A stretch of 64,000 bases of DNA. Source: Phycisphaerae bacterium. Its GTDB lineage: Bacteria > Planctomycetota > Phycisphaerae > UBA1845 > Fen-1342. The notes below the pieces were generated by a model. That model was not told the origin of the DNA, did no database searches, and worked only from the letters and a program-made list of their open reading frames with translations. Below are positions 33,421 through 40,578 of this stretch, piece by piece. The stretch lies in assembly GCA_017999985.1 (NCBI GenBank), contig JAGNKU010000001.1, positions 115,321 to 179,320 on the forward strand, given 5' to 3'. Made by a program: the position numbers and the translations under genes. Position 1 is the stretch's first letter, and the number at the start of each line of letters is the position of its first letter.

Positions 33421-34551
33421 TCAGGCCTCCGGCGCCCTGTCCGCCGCGCGGCGGCGCAATTGCCCGCACGCCGCCTCAATGTCCTGCCCGCGGGAGGTCC
33501 GAATATGCGCGTTGACGCCGTGCTCGCGCAACGCCGCCTGAAACGCGTAGGCGGATTCGCCGCTGGGGCGCCCGAACGGCAACCCTGGCACGGGATTATA
33601 CCGCAGGAGGTTCACGTTGCAGCGCAACCGCCGGATCAGCCGGGCCAGTTGGGCCGCGTGCCGGGCCTCCATGTTGACGCCGTCGAGCAGCACGTATTCG
33701 AGCGTGATCTCGCGGCCGGTCTGGTCAAAGTAGTCCGCGCACGCATCCAGCAGCTCGGCCAGCGGGACCTTGCCCCACGGCACCAGTTCCTCGCGCAGCG
33801 CCTGGTCCGGCGCGTGCAGCGACAGCGCCAGGTTCAGCGGCAGTCCCTCGCGGGCCAACCGGCGAATCTGCTTCGGCAGGCCCACGGTGCTGAGTGTGAT
33901 CCGGCGGGCCCCAATGCCCAGCCCCCAGGGCGCGTTGAGAATGCGAATGGCCTGCACGACGGCGTCGTAGTTCGCCAGCGGCTCGCCCATGCCCATCAGC
34001 ACGATATGCGACAGCCGGCCGCTCTCGCCCGCCGCGGGATCGACGTGCGCCGTGATCAGCCCGCGCACGCGCAGCGCCTGCTCGACGATCTCGGCCGCGG
34101 TGAGATTCCGCTGCACGCCGGCCAGCCCGCTGGCACAGAACCGACAGCCGACCGGGCAGCCGACCTGCGACGAGAGGCACGCCGTGTGCCGGTCGGCCTC
34201 GGGAATCCAGACGGTCTCGATGGCCGCGCCGTCCGGCCAGGTCAGCAGCAGCTTGCGCGTGCCGTCGGCCGCGACCGACTCGGCGGTGATCGCGGAGCGG
34301 TAGATATCCGCCTGCGCCTCCAGCGCCGCGCGCAGCTCTTTCGACAGATTGGTCATCTGCGCGAACGTGGTCGTCCCGTGCTGGTAAATCCAGGCGAGCA
34401 CCTGCTCAGCCCGGTAGCGCGGCTGGCCACTTGCGGTCAGCCACGCCTGGAGCGCAGCCAAGTCATCACCCAGCAGGTGGCGTCGCGTCTCGGCAGGGAC
34501 CGCCGCGCACGGTACGGCCGGCGGGGTCGTGGTTCGCGGACGGCGGGGCAA
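33421..34551 (-). CDS. rlmN: 23S rRNA (adenine2503-C2)-methyltransferase / tRNA methyltransferase RlmN
   Basis: The 376-residue radical-SAM enzyme methylates A2503 of 23S rRNA and A37 of some tRNAs. The CxxxCxxC cluster motif is present (SSQVGCPVGCRFCASG), with the RlmN-specific VLMGMGEPLANYD, RRITLSTVGLP and the C-terminal VNAHIRTSRGQDIEAACGQL, which holds the methyl-carrying cysteine. The only reasonable start is a TTG at 34551: an in-frame TGA lies five codons upstream and there is no ATG or GTG between the TTG and the conserved LLGDDL region. GAGG lies about ten bases before it. A strong promoter is visible upstream. Confidence 0.95.
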   Translation of the reverse strand: MPRRPRTTTPPAVPCAAVPAETRRHLLGDDLAALQAWLTASGQPRYRAEQVLAWIYQHGTTTFAQMTNLSKELRAALEAQADIYRSAITAESVAADGTRKLLLTWPDGAAIETVWIPEADRHTACLSSQVGCPVGCRFCASGLAGVQRNLTAAEIVEQALRVRGLITAHVDPAAGESGRLSHIVLMGMGEPLANYDAVVQAIRILNAPWGLGIGARRITLSTVGLPKQIRRLAREGLPLNLALSLHAPDQALREELVPWGKVPLAELLDACADYFDQTGREITLEYVLLDGVNMEARHAAQLARLIRRLRCNVNLLRYNPVPGLPFGRPSGESAYAFQAALREHGVNAHIRTSRGQDIEAACGQLRRRAADRAPEA

Positions 34552-34627
34552 GGAGCGGATACCTCATGGCGGGCGGTCCGAGGTCACTGCCCCCGATACC
34601 GCCGCGGTCGTGATGCACAATTCGGCG

Positions 34628-34656
34628 ATTATACCACATCGGGCCCGCGCGCCCAA
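34628..34656 (-). promoter_or_regulatory. Sigma-70 promoter of rlmN
   Basis: On the minus strand TTGGGC (34651-34656) is followed after exactly 17 bases by a perfect TATAAT (34628-34633). Transcription would start near 34621, giving a leader of about 70 bases to the TTG start codon. Confidence 0.65.
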
Positions 34657-34698
34657 GCCAGCATCGCAGGCCGGATTGCGCGCCCGGATCACGCCCGC

Positions 34699-34727
34699 TT
34701 GCAAGCTTTTGGGCCATTGCCTATGCT
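34699..34727 (+). promoter_or_regulatory. Sigma-70-like promoter of the branched-chain aminotransferase gene
   Basis: TTGCAA (34699-34704), 17 bases, then TATGCT (34722-34727), about 130 bases before the aminotransferase start. Together with the rlmN promoter it makes the 307-base gap a divergent promoter region. Confidence 0.5.
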
Positions 34728-34858
34728 CAAGTAGTGGCAGCGCTTGCGTATCAATTTGCCGGGGGCCACGCGCGGCTGGGGCCGCCCACGGCGGCTACGC
34801 AGGATGGATTGGGGGATGCGGCGGCATCCGCAGTGCGGGGGGCGCTCGGAGACTCCCT

Positions 34859-35941
34859 ATGAGCATTCGTACTCGTCCTCGGTCTGAGCAGCGCACGGAG
34901 AGCAACGTGACCAAAGCCGACCTTGACTGGGCCAACCTGGACTTTGGATACCACAAAACCGATTTCAACATCCGCTACATGTTCCGCAACGGGCAGTGGG
35001 ACGAGGGCGTGCTCACGCCGGACGAAACCGTGCCGATGCACATCGCCGCGACGTGCCTGCACTATGGCCAGGAGTGCTTCGAGGGACTGAAAGCGTTCGA
35101 GACGCGGCGCGGCGAAGTGGTCGCGTTCCGCCCCGATGAGAACGCGGCCCGCATCATCCGCTCGTGTAAGAAGATCCTGATGGAGCCCGTGCCGGCCCCG
35201 ATGTTCATCGACGCGATCGAGCGCGTCGTCAACGCCAATCGCAAGTACGTCCCGCCCTACGGCACCGGCGCCAGCCTCTACATCCGCCCGCTCGTGATCG
35301 GCACCGGCCCGCAGGTCGGCGTGAAACCGGCGACGGAATTCATGTTCCTCGTCCTGGTCACCCCCGTCGGCCCCTATTTCAAGACTGGCTTCAAGCCCGT
35401 GGACCTGGTCGTCGAAGAGGAGGTCGATCGTGCCGCCCCGCTCGGCGTCGGCGACGTCAAGGTCGGCGGCAACTACGCGGCCGGCATCCGCGCCACCATG
35501 GCCGCCAAGAAACGCGGCTTCACCGAGGTGCTCTACCTCGACGCGAAGGAGAAACACTTCATCGATGAATCCGGGCCGGCGAATTTCTTCGGTATCACGA
35601 AAGACGGCCAGTACGTCACGCCCGCCAGCCCGTCGATTCTGCCGTCGATCACGAACAAATCGCTCCTCACTCTCGCCGAGGAGATGGGGATGCGCCCGCA
35701 ACAGCGGCCCATTCACGTGAACGAGCTGTTCGATTTCGTCGAGGCGGGCTGCTGCGGTACTGCCGCCGTGATCACGCCGGTCGGCACCATCACCTACCGC
35801 GACCAGAAGATCGTCTACTCCCAGGACGGCCGCCCCGGCCGGCTCACCACCGAGCTCTACCAGCGCCTGCGGGCCATCCAGCTCGGCGACGCCCCCGACC
35901 GCTACGGCTGGGTGCACAAGATTCCGCCGCCCCAGGAATAG
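34859..35941 (+). CDS. ilvE: Branched-chain amino acid aminotransferase
   Basis: This 360-residue fold-type IV PLP enzyme catalyses the last step of valine, leucine and isoleucine synthesis and the first step of their breakdown. It matches the longer BCAT class: FGYHKTDFNIRYMF at the N-terminus, CLHYGQECFEGLKAF, the PLP lysine in DVKVGGNYAAG, FIDESGPANFFG and CCGTAAVITPVG. The ATG at 34859 has GGAG seven bases upstream. A GTG at 34907 also has GGAG six bases upstream and would begin VTKADLDW, closer to the usual N-terminus; both are open. It is a single-gene unit ending at a shared hairpin. Confidence 0.93.
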   Translation: MSIRTRPRSEQRTESNVTKADLDWANLDFGYHKTDFNIRYMFRNGQWDEGVLTPDETVPMHIAATCLHYGQECFEGLKAFETRRGEVVAFRPDENAARIIRSCKKILMEPVPAPMFIDAIERVVNANRKYVPPYGTGASLYIRPLVIGTGPQVGVKPATEFMFLVLVTPVGPYFKTGFKPVDLVVEEEVDRAAPLGVGDVKVGGNYAAGIRATMAAKKRGFTEVLYLDAKEKHFIDESGPANFFGITKDGQYVTPASPSILPSITNKSLLTLAEEMGMRPQQRPIHVNELFDFVEAGCCGTAAVITPVGTITYRDQKIVYSQDGRPGRLTTELYQRLRAIQLGDAPDRYGWVHKIPPPQE

Positions 35942-35965
35942 CCCCGAAACGCGATTCTCCAACCG

Positions 35966-36001
35966 CGTCGCCCGCGCCAGCCGTGCCGGTTGCGGGCGAC
36001 G
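35966..36001. terminator. Hairpin between convergent genes
   Basis: CGTCGCCCGC (35966-35975) pairs perfectly with GCGGGCGACG (35992-36001) across a 16-base loop. It lies between the stop of the aminotransferase gene (+) and the stop of the zinc-ribbon gene (-), as expected of a bidirectional terminator. There is no T tract on either side, so it may only stall polymerase or act with Rho. Confidence 0.5.
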
Positions 36002-36002
36002 A

Positions 36003-36449
36003 TCATTTGGCGGCTGATTCTGCCCCGCATATCGCGATTGCTGTCCCGCATTCGGGGCAGCGCCCGCTCACATTGCCAGTCAGGTCATAGCCGCACTTCC
36101 GGCAGTGGCCGGGCGGAGTGCGACGCCGATCGACGAACCAGAGCAGTACGGTCGGAATCGCCAGAAAAGCGAATGGCCAGCCGAGTGCAAGATACACAAT
36201 GTGCAAACCACCCCCCAAATGAGGATCGCTGAAGAAACCGATGTACCCTGGCAGGTAGGCAGCCGCGCGCGACCAACTAGTCGGTGGGGGCCGCCGCTCG
36301 ACGCGCACGAGAACTATCGCGTGCGTGGGGCCGACAGAAATGTCTGCACTCAAGAGCTTCACGCGAACCTCAGTCCAGCACGAAGCTGCCCAGACCGCGA
36401 GTAATCCGACGCACAGACATGCCCCCACCCATTTCAGCCACCGACGCAT
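36003..36449 (-). CDS. Small membrane protein with planctomycete-type zinc ribbon
   Basis: The 148-residue protein has an N-terminal membrane span (about residues 7-25), a short extracytoplasmic region, a second span (about 90-108: YLALGWPFAFLAIPTVLLWF) and a C-terminal zinc ribbon HCRKCGYDLTGNVSGRCPEC. CxxCGYDL...CPECG tails like this are abundant in planctomycetes, often in multi-copy families of unknown function. An in-frame ATG at 36527 would add 26 residues (MYERYVDANPA...); neither start has a clear ribosome site. It is convergent with the aminotransferase gene. Confidence 0.72.
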   Translation of the reverse strand: MRRWLKWVGACLCVGLLAVWAASCWTEVRVKLLSADISVGPTHAIVLVRVERRPPPTSWSRAAAYLPGYIGFFSDPHLGGGLHIVYLALGWPFAFLAIPTVLLWFVDRRRTPPGHCRKCGYDLTGNVSGRCPECGTAIAICGAESAAK

Positions 36450-36596
36450 GCGGAAATGGCCACGCACGTCTACGCCTCCCGCTGGCGAGTTGATCGCCGG
36501 ATTCGCGTCCACATAGCGCTCATACACGGGCGGAGTACCGAGGTCGCAAACGCGATTGGGGCTCCCGCCAGATTCCGTGGCGCACGCCGTCCGCGT

Positions 36597-38120
36597 CTAC
36601 GCGCCGAACCGCGCTTCCGCCAGGCCGATCGCACTGAGCAGGCTCTGGGCCTTGTTCAGCGTCTCCTGGTACTCGCGCTCCGGCACCGAGTCCGCGACAA
36701 TCCCCGCCCCCGCCTGGATGTACGCCCGCCACGCACCGCCGCCCGGATGCATCACCAGCGTCCGCAGCGCGATGCACGTGTCCATGTTGCCCGCGAAATC
36801 GACATAGCCGACCGCGCCGGCGTACGGCCCGCGGCGCGTCGGCTCGCACTCGTCGATGATCTCCAGCGCCCGCACCTTCGGCGCCCCGCTCACCGTTCCC
36901 ACCGGCAGCGCCGCCCGCAACGCATCGAACGCCGTCCGCCCCTCCGCCAACTCGCCGGTCACCGTGCTGGAAATGTGCATGACGTGGCTGTAGTACTCTA
37001 CGTCCATCACGGAACTGATGCGCACACTGCCCGGCCGCGCGACGCGGCCCACATCATTGCGCCCCAGGTCCACCAGCATCACGTGCTCGGCCCGCTCCTT
37101 CGGGTCCGCCAGCAGCTCCTCCCGCAGCCGGCGGTCCTCCTCGTCGGTCGCGCCCCGGCGACGCGTGCCCGCCAGCGGCCGGTTCATCACGACGCCGTCC
37201 TGCACGCGACACATCACCTCCGGGCTCGCGCCGACCAGCGTGACCTCCGGGCTCTTCAAATAGAACATGAACGGCGACGGGTTGATCACGCGCAGGGCGC
37301 GGTACACATCCAGCGGGTCTGCGCTCGTCTCCACCAGCAGCCGCTGCGACGGCACGACCTGAAAGATGTCGCCCGCGCGGATGTACTCCTGGCAGCGCTC
37401 CACGACGCGCTCGAACTCCGCCTGCGTGAAGTTGCTCGTGTACCGCGTCACCGGTGCGGCCGGCAGCGTCACCTGCACCGGATGCAACGCCGACGGCCGG
37501 CCCAGCCGCGCGATGACCTCGTCGATCCGTCGCGCGGCCTCATCATACGCCGTGCGCCGTGCTGCCCCATCCGCGTCCGGCGGGATCGCCGCGTGGGCAA
37601 CCACCAGCGTCACCTTCCGCACATGGTCGAAAACCACCAGCGTTTCGTAGACATCAAACAGCAGATCGGGCAAACCTCGGTCGTCCGCCGGCGCATGCGG
37701 CAGACGCTCGTAATAGCGCACGGTGTCGTACGCCGCATAGCCCACGGCCCCGCCCAGAAAACGCGGCAGACCCGGCAGCACCGGCGTGCGATACTCGCGC
37801 AGGTGCTGTTCGAGCACCGCCAGCGGATCGTTGGTCCGCTCGGTCCGCGCGGCCCCGGTCGCGTGGTCTATCCAGCGGACCTCGTCGCGGCGGGTCGCAA
37901 ATGTCCGCTGCGGATCGACCCCCAGGAACGAATAGCGCGCAACGTTCTCGCCGCCAACCACGCTCTCGAGCAGAAATGCACGCGGCCGATCGACCTGTAA
38001 ACGCGCGAACGCGCTCACCGGCGTCATCTCGTCGCAGATCAGCGTCGCAACCAGCGGCACGCGATTAAACTGCGTTGCCAGCTCTTCGAAACGCGCACAG
38101 GATGGAAACAACTCGGCCAT
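36597..38120 (-). CDS. trpE: Anthranilate synthase component I
   Basis: This 507-residue chorismate-binding enzyme makes anthranilate, the first step of tryptophan synthesis, using ammonia delivered by TrpG. Recognisable blocks are FLLESVVGGENVARYSFLG (N-terminal domain with the tryptophan-site LLES), FQVVPSQRL, SPFMFYLKSPEVTLVGASPE, RPLAGTRRRG, DLGRNDVGRV, and the C-terminal GTVSGAPKVRALEIIDECE and YAGAVGYVDFAGNMDTCIALRT. The usual length is about 500. No trpG is in the window, so the glutamine amidotransferase must be elsewhere. A TGCTACACT extended -10-like box lies about ten bases before the ATG, so a nearly leaderless transcript is possible. Confidence 0.95.
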   Translation of the reverse strand: MAELFPSCARFEELATQFNRVPLVATLICDEMTPVSAFARLQVDRPRAFLLESVVGGENVARYSFLGVDPQRTFATRRDEVRWIDHATGAARTERTNDPLAVLEQHLREYRTPVLPGLPRFLGGAVGYAAYDTVRYYERLPHAPADDRGLPDLLFDVYETLVVFDHVRKVTLVVAHAAIPPDADGAARRTAYDEAARRIDEVIARLGRPSALHPVQVTLPAAPVTRYTSNFTQAEFERVVERCQEYIRAGDIFQVVPSQRLLVETSADPLDVYRALRVINPSPFMFYLKSPEVTLVGASPEVMCRVQDGVVMNRPLAGTRRRGATDEEDRRLREELLADPKERAEHVMLVDLGRNDVGRVARPGSVRISSVMDVEYYSHVMHISSTVTGELAEGRTAFDALRAALPVGTVSGAPKVRALEIIDECEPTRRGPYAGAVGYVDFAGNMDTCIALRTLVMHPGGGAWRAYIQAGAGIVADSVPEREYQETLNKAQSLLSAIGLAEARFGA

Positions 38121-38156
38121 GTCGTCAGTGTAGCACGCAACCCGCCCCCCCTGCGA

Positions 38157-39356
38157 TCACAACGACTCCAGGCGCTCCTTCGCTTCTGCGGCCTCCCACG
38201 TGCCCGGGTACTTGTCGATGATTTCCTGCAGGACGCGCCGCGCATCGGTCTTGCGCCCGGTCTTCTGGAACACGCGGGCCTCATTCAACAGCCTCGCCGC
38301 CTCCTGATTGTGCGGCAAATCGCTCTTGCCTGTCGCCTGCGGCGTCGCGTCGGCCTTGGCCGACTCCGTACCGGCCGGCTTTGCGGCGACCGGCTCTGAC
38401 ACCGCTTCGCCCGCCGTCGTCTTCGGCCGCATCACCGCATACGCACCCTTCGCTTCCGCCACCGCCGCCCGCAGCGCGTAGACCAACTCCGGCTCGCTCG
38501 CCGCCCCCGCGGCGCGCGTGTTGCCCTCGCCGTCGATGACGACCTGGTACGGCGCCGGGTCGACATCAGCCAGTTTCCGCGTCAGCGGCAGCTCACCTTC
38601 GGGCAGCCCATAGACCTGCGGCCACTTGTACCCCCACTCCGCCGCCTGCTTGCGCGCCGCCTCGGCCTCCGCCGGCGGGTCCGCGTTGATCCCGACGAAC
38701 TGCACGTGCGAGTCATCCGCCCACGCGCCGTACAGCTCACGCAACGCCTTGACGTGCTTCTCCTCCGGCGTCGGCTTCAAGCGCCAGAAACCCATGACCA
38801 GCACGACGCCACCCCGCCGCTGCAACGCGATCGTCTGCCCATCCGCCGTGTCCACGCTCTCATCGGGCGCCGGCTTGCCCACCAAGGCCAGCCGGCGTTG
38901 CCGCAGCGCGATCGCCTTCTCGCCCGCCAGTCCCTTGGACCTCAGCGCCTCCAGCGTCTGCGCCGCAAGCTGCCCGTCACCGGCCGCAATCGCCACCAGC
39001 CACGCCGCCCGCAATGTGCCGCGGTCCTCCGGCGCTTCCGCCTGCAAACGCGGCAGCCACTCCAGCGCGGTGCGCACGTCGCCCACCGCCAGTGCCGCCC
39101 TGATCGTCACCTGCAGCAACCACCCACGCGGCTCCGCGTCCAGTTTCTCCGGCGACAGGTTCCACGCCTTGAGCTGCGCGCGGGCCGCTTCGCCGTCGGC
39201 CGGCGACAGGATTTCATTCGCCTTGTCGAACTTCGCGTGCCATTGCTTCAGTTCTGCCAGAACCTGCGCATCCTGCCCCCACGCGACGCCGGCCAGCAGC
39301 AGCCCCGCCAGCCAGGCTGCGCTCGTCGCATGCATGATCCGACTGTTCGTACACAT
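38157..39356 (-). CDS. Exported thioredoxin-fold (TlpA-like) protein without CxxC, with C-terminal TPR
   Basis: The 399-residue protein has a signal peptide (to about residue 26, ending GVAWGQ), an alpha-helical region (about 30-165), and a TlpA/ResA-like thioredoxin domain (about 170-305: LVGKPAPDESVDTADGQTI, VLVMGFWRLKPTPEEK, VQFVGINADPP, LADVDPAPYQVVIDGEGNTR). At the place of the redox motif WCxxC it has FWRLKPT, so it cannot do disulfide chemistry there. After a Thr/Ala-rich linker comes one TPR-like helix pair (ARLLNEARVFQKTGRKTDAR). The start at 39356 has GGAG seven bases upstream. It lies 36 bases before trpE on the same strand. Confidence 0.78.
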   Translation of the reverse strand: MCTNSRIMHATSAAWLAGLLLAGVAWGQDAQVLAELKQWHAKFDKANEILSPADGEAARAQLKAWNLSPEKLDAEPRGWLLQVTIRAALAVGDVRTALEWLPRLQAEAPEDRGTLRAAWLVAIAAGDGQLAAQTLEALRSKGLAGEKAIALRQRRLALVGKPAPDESVDTADGQTIALQRRGGVVLVMGFWRLKPTPEEKHVKALRELYGAWADDSHVQFVGINADPPAEAEAARKQAAEWGYKWPQVYGLPEGELPLTRKLADVDPAPYQVVIDGEGNTRAAGAASEPELVYALRAAVAEAKGAYAVMRPKTTAGEAVSEPVAAKPAGTESAKADATPQATGKSDLPHNQEAARLLNEARVFQKTGRKTDARRVLQEIIDKYPGTWEAAEAKERLESL

Positions 39357-39411
39357 ACACGTTCTCCGTAGCCGCCAACGCGGCATCCTACCGTACCGCC
39401 GGCGCTTTATC

Positions 39412-39468
39412 CGGGTGGTATGGGCATCTTGCCCGTCTCCCAAACGGGCGGGACGCCCGTACCACCCG
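39412..39468. repeat. 57-bp imperfect palindromic element
   Basis: The outer arms CGGGTGGTATGGGC (39412-39425) and GCCCGTACCACCCG (39455-39468) pair with one mismatch, and inside them GCCCGT (39431-39436) pairs with ACGGGC (39444-39449). The result is a two-tier REP-like hairpin in the gap between trmJ and the TlpA-like gene. No second copy was found in this window. Confidence 0.7.
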
Positions 39469-39503
39469 ACCAGAGGGTACCGCCCGCAGCCCACTGAAGG
39501 GTG

Positions 39504-40265
39504 CTACTGCGGCGGATCGATCCGTTGCGGGTGATGATCGACGTACCACCGAATCTGCCGGGCGAGGCCGATCAGAATGTCCACCTCGTTGACCGACAGC
39601 TCGATCCGCCCGAACAGGTGCCGCAGCGCATACTTCAGATGGTCCGGGTTCTGCCCGTACAGAAACCCCACGCGCTCCAGCGCATCGAACAGGCGCTCGA
39701 ACATGACCTGCTTCTTCTCGTCCGGCGCCACGCCCGGGTCGATCGTCATCGGCAGCGGCGCCCGCCCCTCGCTGGCCAGCCACGCCTGCCGCAGCTCGTA
39801 GCACACGACCGCGACCGCCGCCGCCAGGTTCATCACCGGGTACGTTTCCGCCGCCGGGATCGACACGATGCGGTCGAAATGCAGCAGCTCGCGCGTCTGC
39901 AGCCCGTAGTCCTCGCGCCCGAACGCGAACGCCACCGGCCCGCGTGCGGCGGCCTGCACCGCCTCGGGGGCCGCCTCGGCGGGCGGGACGGCGGACTGTC
40001 GCCGGTAGAGCCCCAGCTTCGATGAGGTCGCGTAGGAACGCACACACCCCGCCAAGGCCGCGGGAATATCCGCCACGACGCGCGCCGCATGGAGAATCTC
40101 GACTCCATGCGTGGCGTACGCGACGGCGACCTCGTCATCGACGGCGCAGCGTGGCGCGACGATCACGAGTTCGGACAGCCCCATGTTGGCCATGGCCCGG
40201 CAGGCCGCGCCGATATTGGCCGGTCCGCTGGGCGCAACCAGGACGATCCGCACGTTCGTGAGCAT
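39504..40265 (-). CDS. trmJ: SpoU/TrmJ-type RNA 2'-O-methyltransferase
   Basis: The 253-residue protein has the SPOUT knot of TrmH/TrmJ: VRIVLVAPSGPANIGAACRAMANMG at the N-terminus, LVIVAPRC, FAFGREDYGLQTRELLHFD and IPAAETYPVMNLAAAVAVVCYEL. The C-terminal helical tail (about residues 200-253) is the dimer/tRNA-binding extension typical of TrmJ, which methylates position 32 of tRNA. Other SpoU methyltransferases have the same core, so the substrate is likely rather than certain. Confidence 0.85.
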   Translation of the reverse strand: MLTNVRIVLVAPSGPANIGAACRAMANMGLSELVIVAPRCAVDDEVAVAYATHGVEILHAARVVADIPAALAGCVRSYATSSKLGLYRRQSAVPPAEAAPEAVQAAARGPVAFAFGREDYGLQTRELLHFDRIVSIPAAETYPVMNLAAAVAVVCYELRQAWLASEGRAPLPMTIDPGVAPDEKKQVMFERLFDALERVGFLYGQNPDHLKYALRHLFGRIELSVNEVDILIGLARQIRWYVDHHPQRIDPPQ

Positions 40266-40360
40266 GCGGACATTCTACGGCATCCGGCCGCGCCAGTCCC
40301 TGAGCGCACCCAACGCCCCTCTCTCCCAGGGAGGCGGCCGGGGGAGGGTCGGGGGAGGGT

Positions 40361-40504
40361 CGGGGAGCGCAAAGCTCTGCTTTGCTGACCAGGGGAGTGC
40401 AAAGCTCTGCTTTGCTGACCAGGGGAGTGCGAAGCTCCGCTTTGCTTCCGCAAGATCAGGGGAGTGCAAAGCTCTACCTTGCCCCAGCAAACCGGATGTT
40501 TGCT
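40361..40504. repeat. Compound palindromic intergenic repeat (copy 2), 30-bp period
   Basis: The hairpin unit GCAAAGCTCTGCTTTGC occurs at 40369-40385 and 40399-40415, a variant GCGAAGCTCCGCTTTGC at 40429-40445, and a degraded copy at 40466-40482. The first three are spaced exactly 30 bases apart with AGGGGAGT in the spacers. A second type of hairpin, AGCAAAC-cggat-GTTTGCT (40486-40504), closes the block. The order of the two hairpin types is the same as at 31003-31097. The surrounding gap (40266-40578) holds no gene. Confidence 0.85.
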
Positions 40505-40578
40505 CTCCCCGCTCGGGAGGTTTGTCCCCCGCTCAGGAGGTTCGCTTTCTCCCGCGCGACGGCGGCGCACCGCGGTGC

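Noticed and set aside
40361..40504. Possible CRISPR array, because of regular 30-bp spacing
   Set aside because: Spacers are nearly identical and only a few bases long, the units are strong palindromes, and there are no cas genes.
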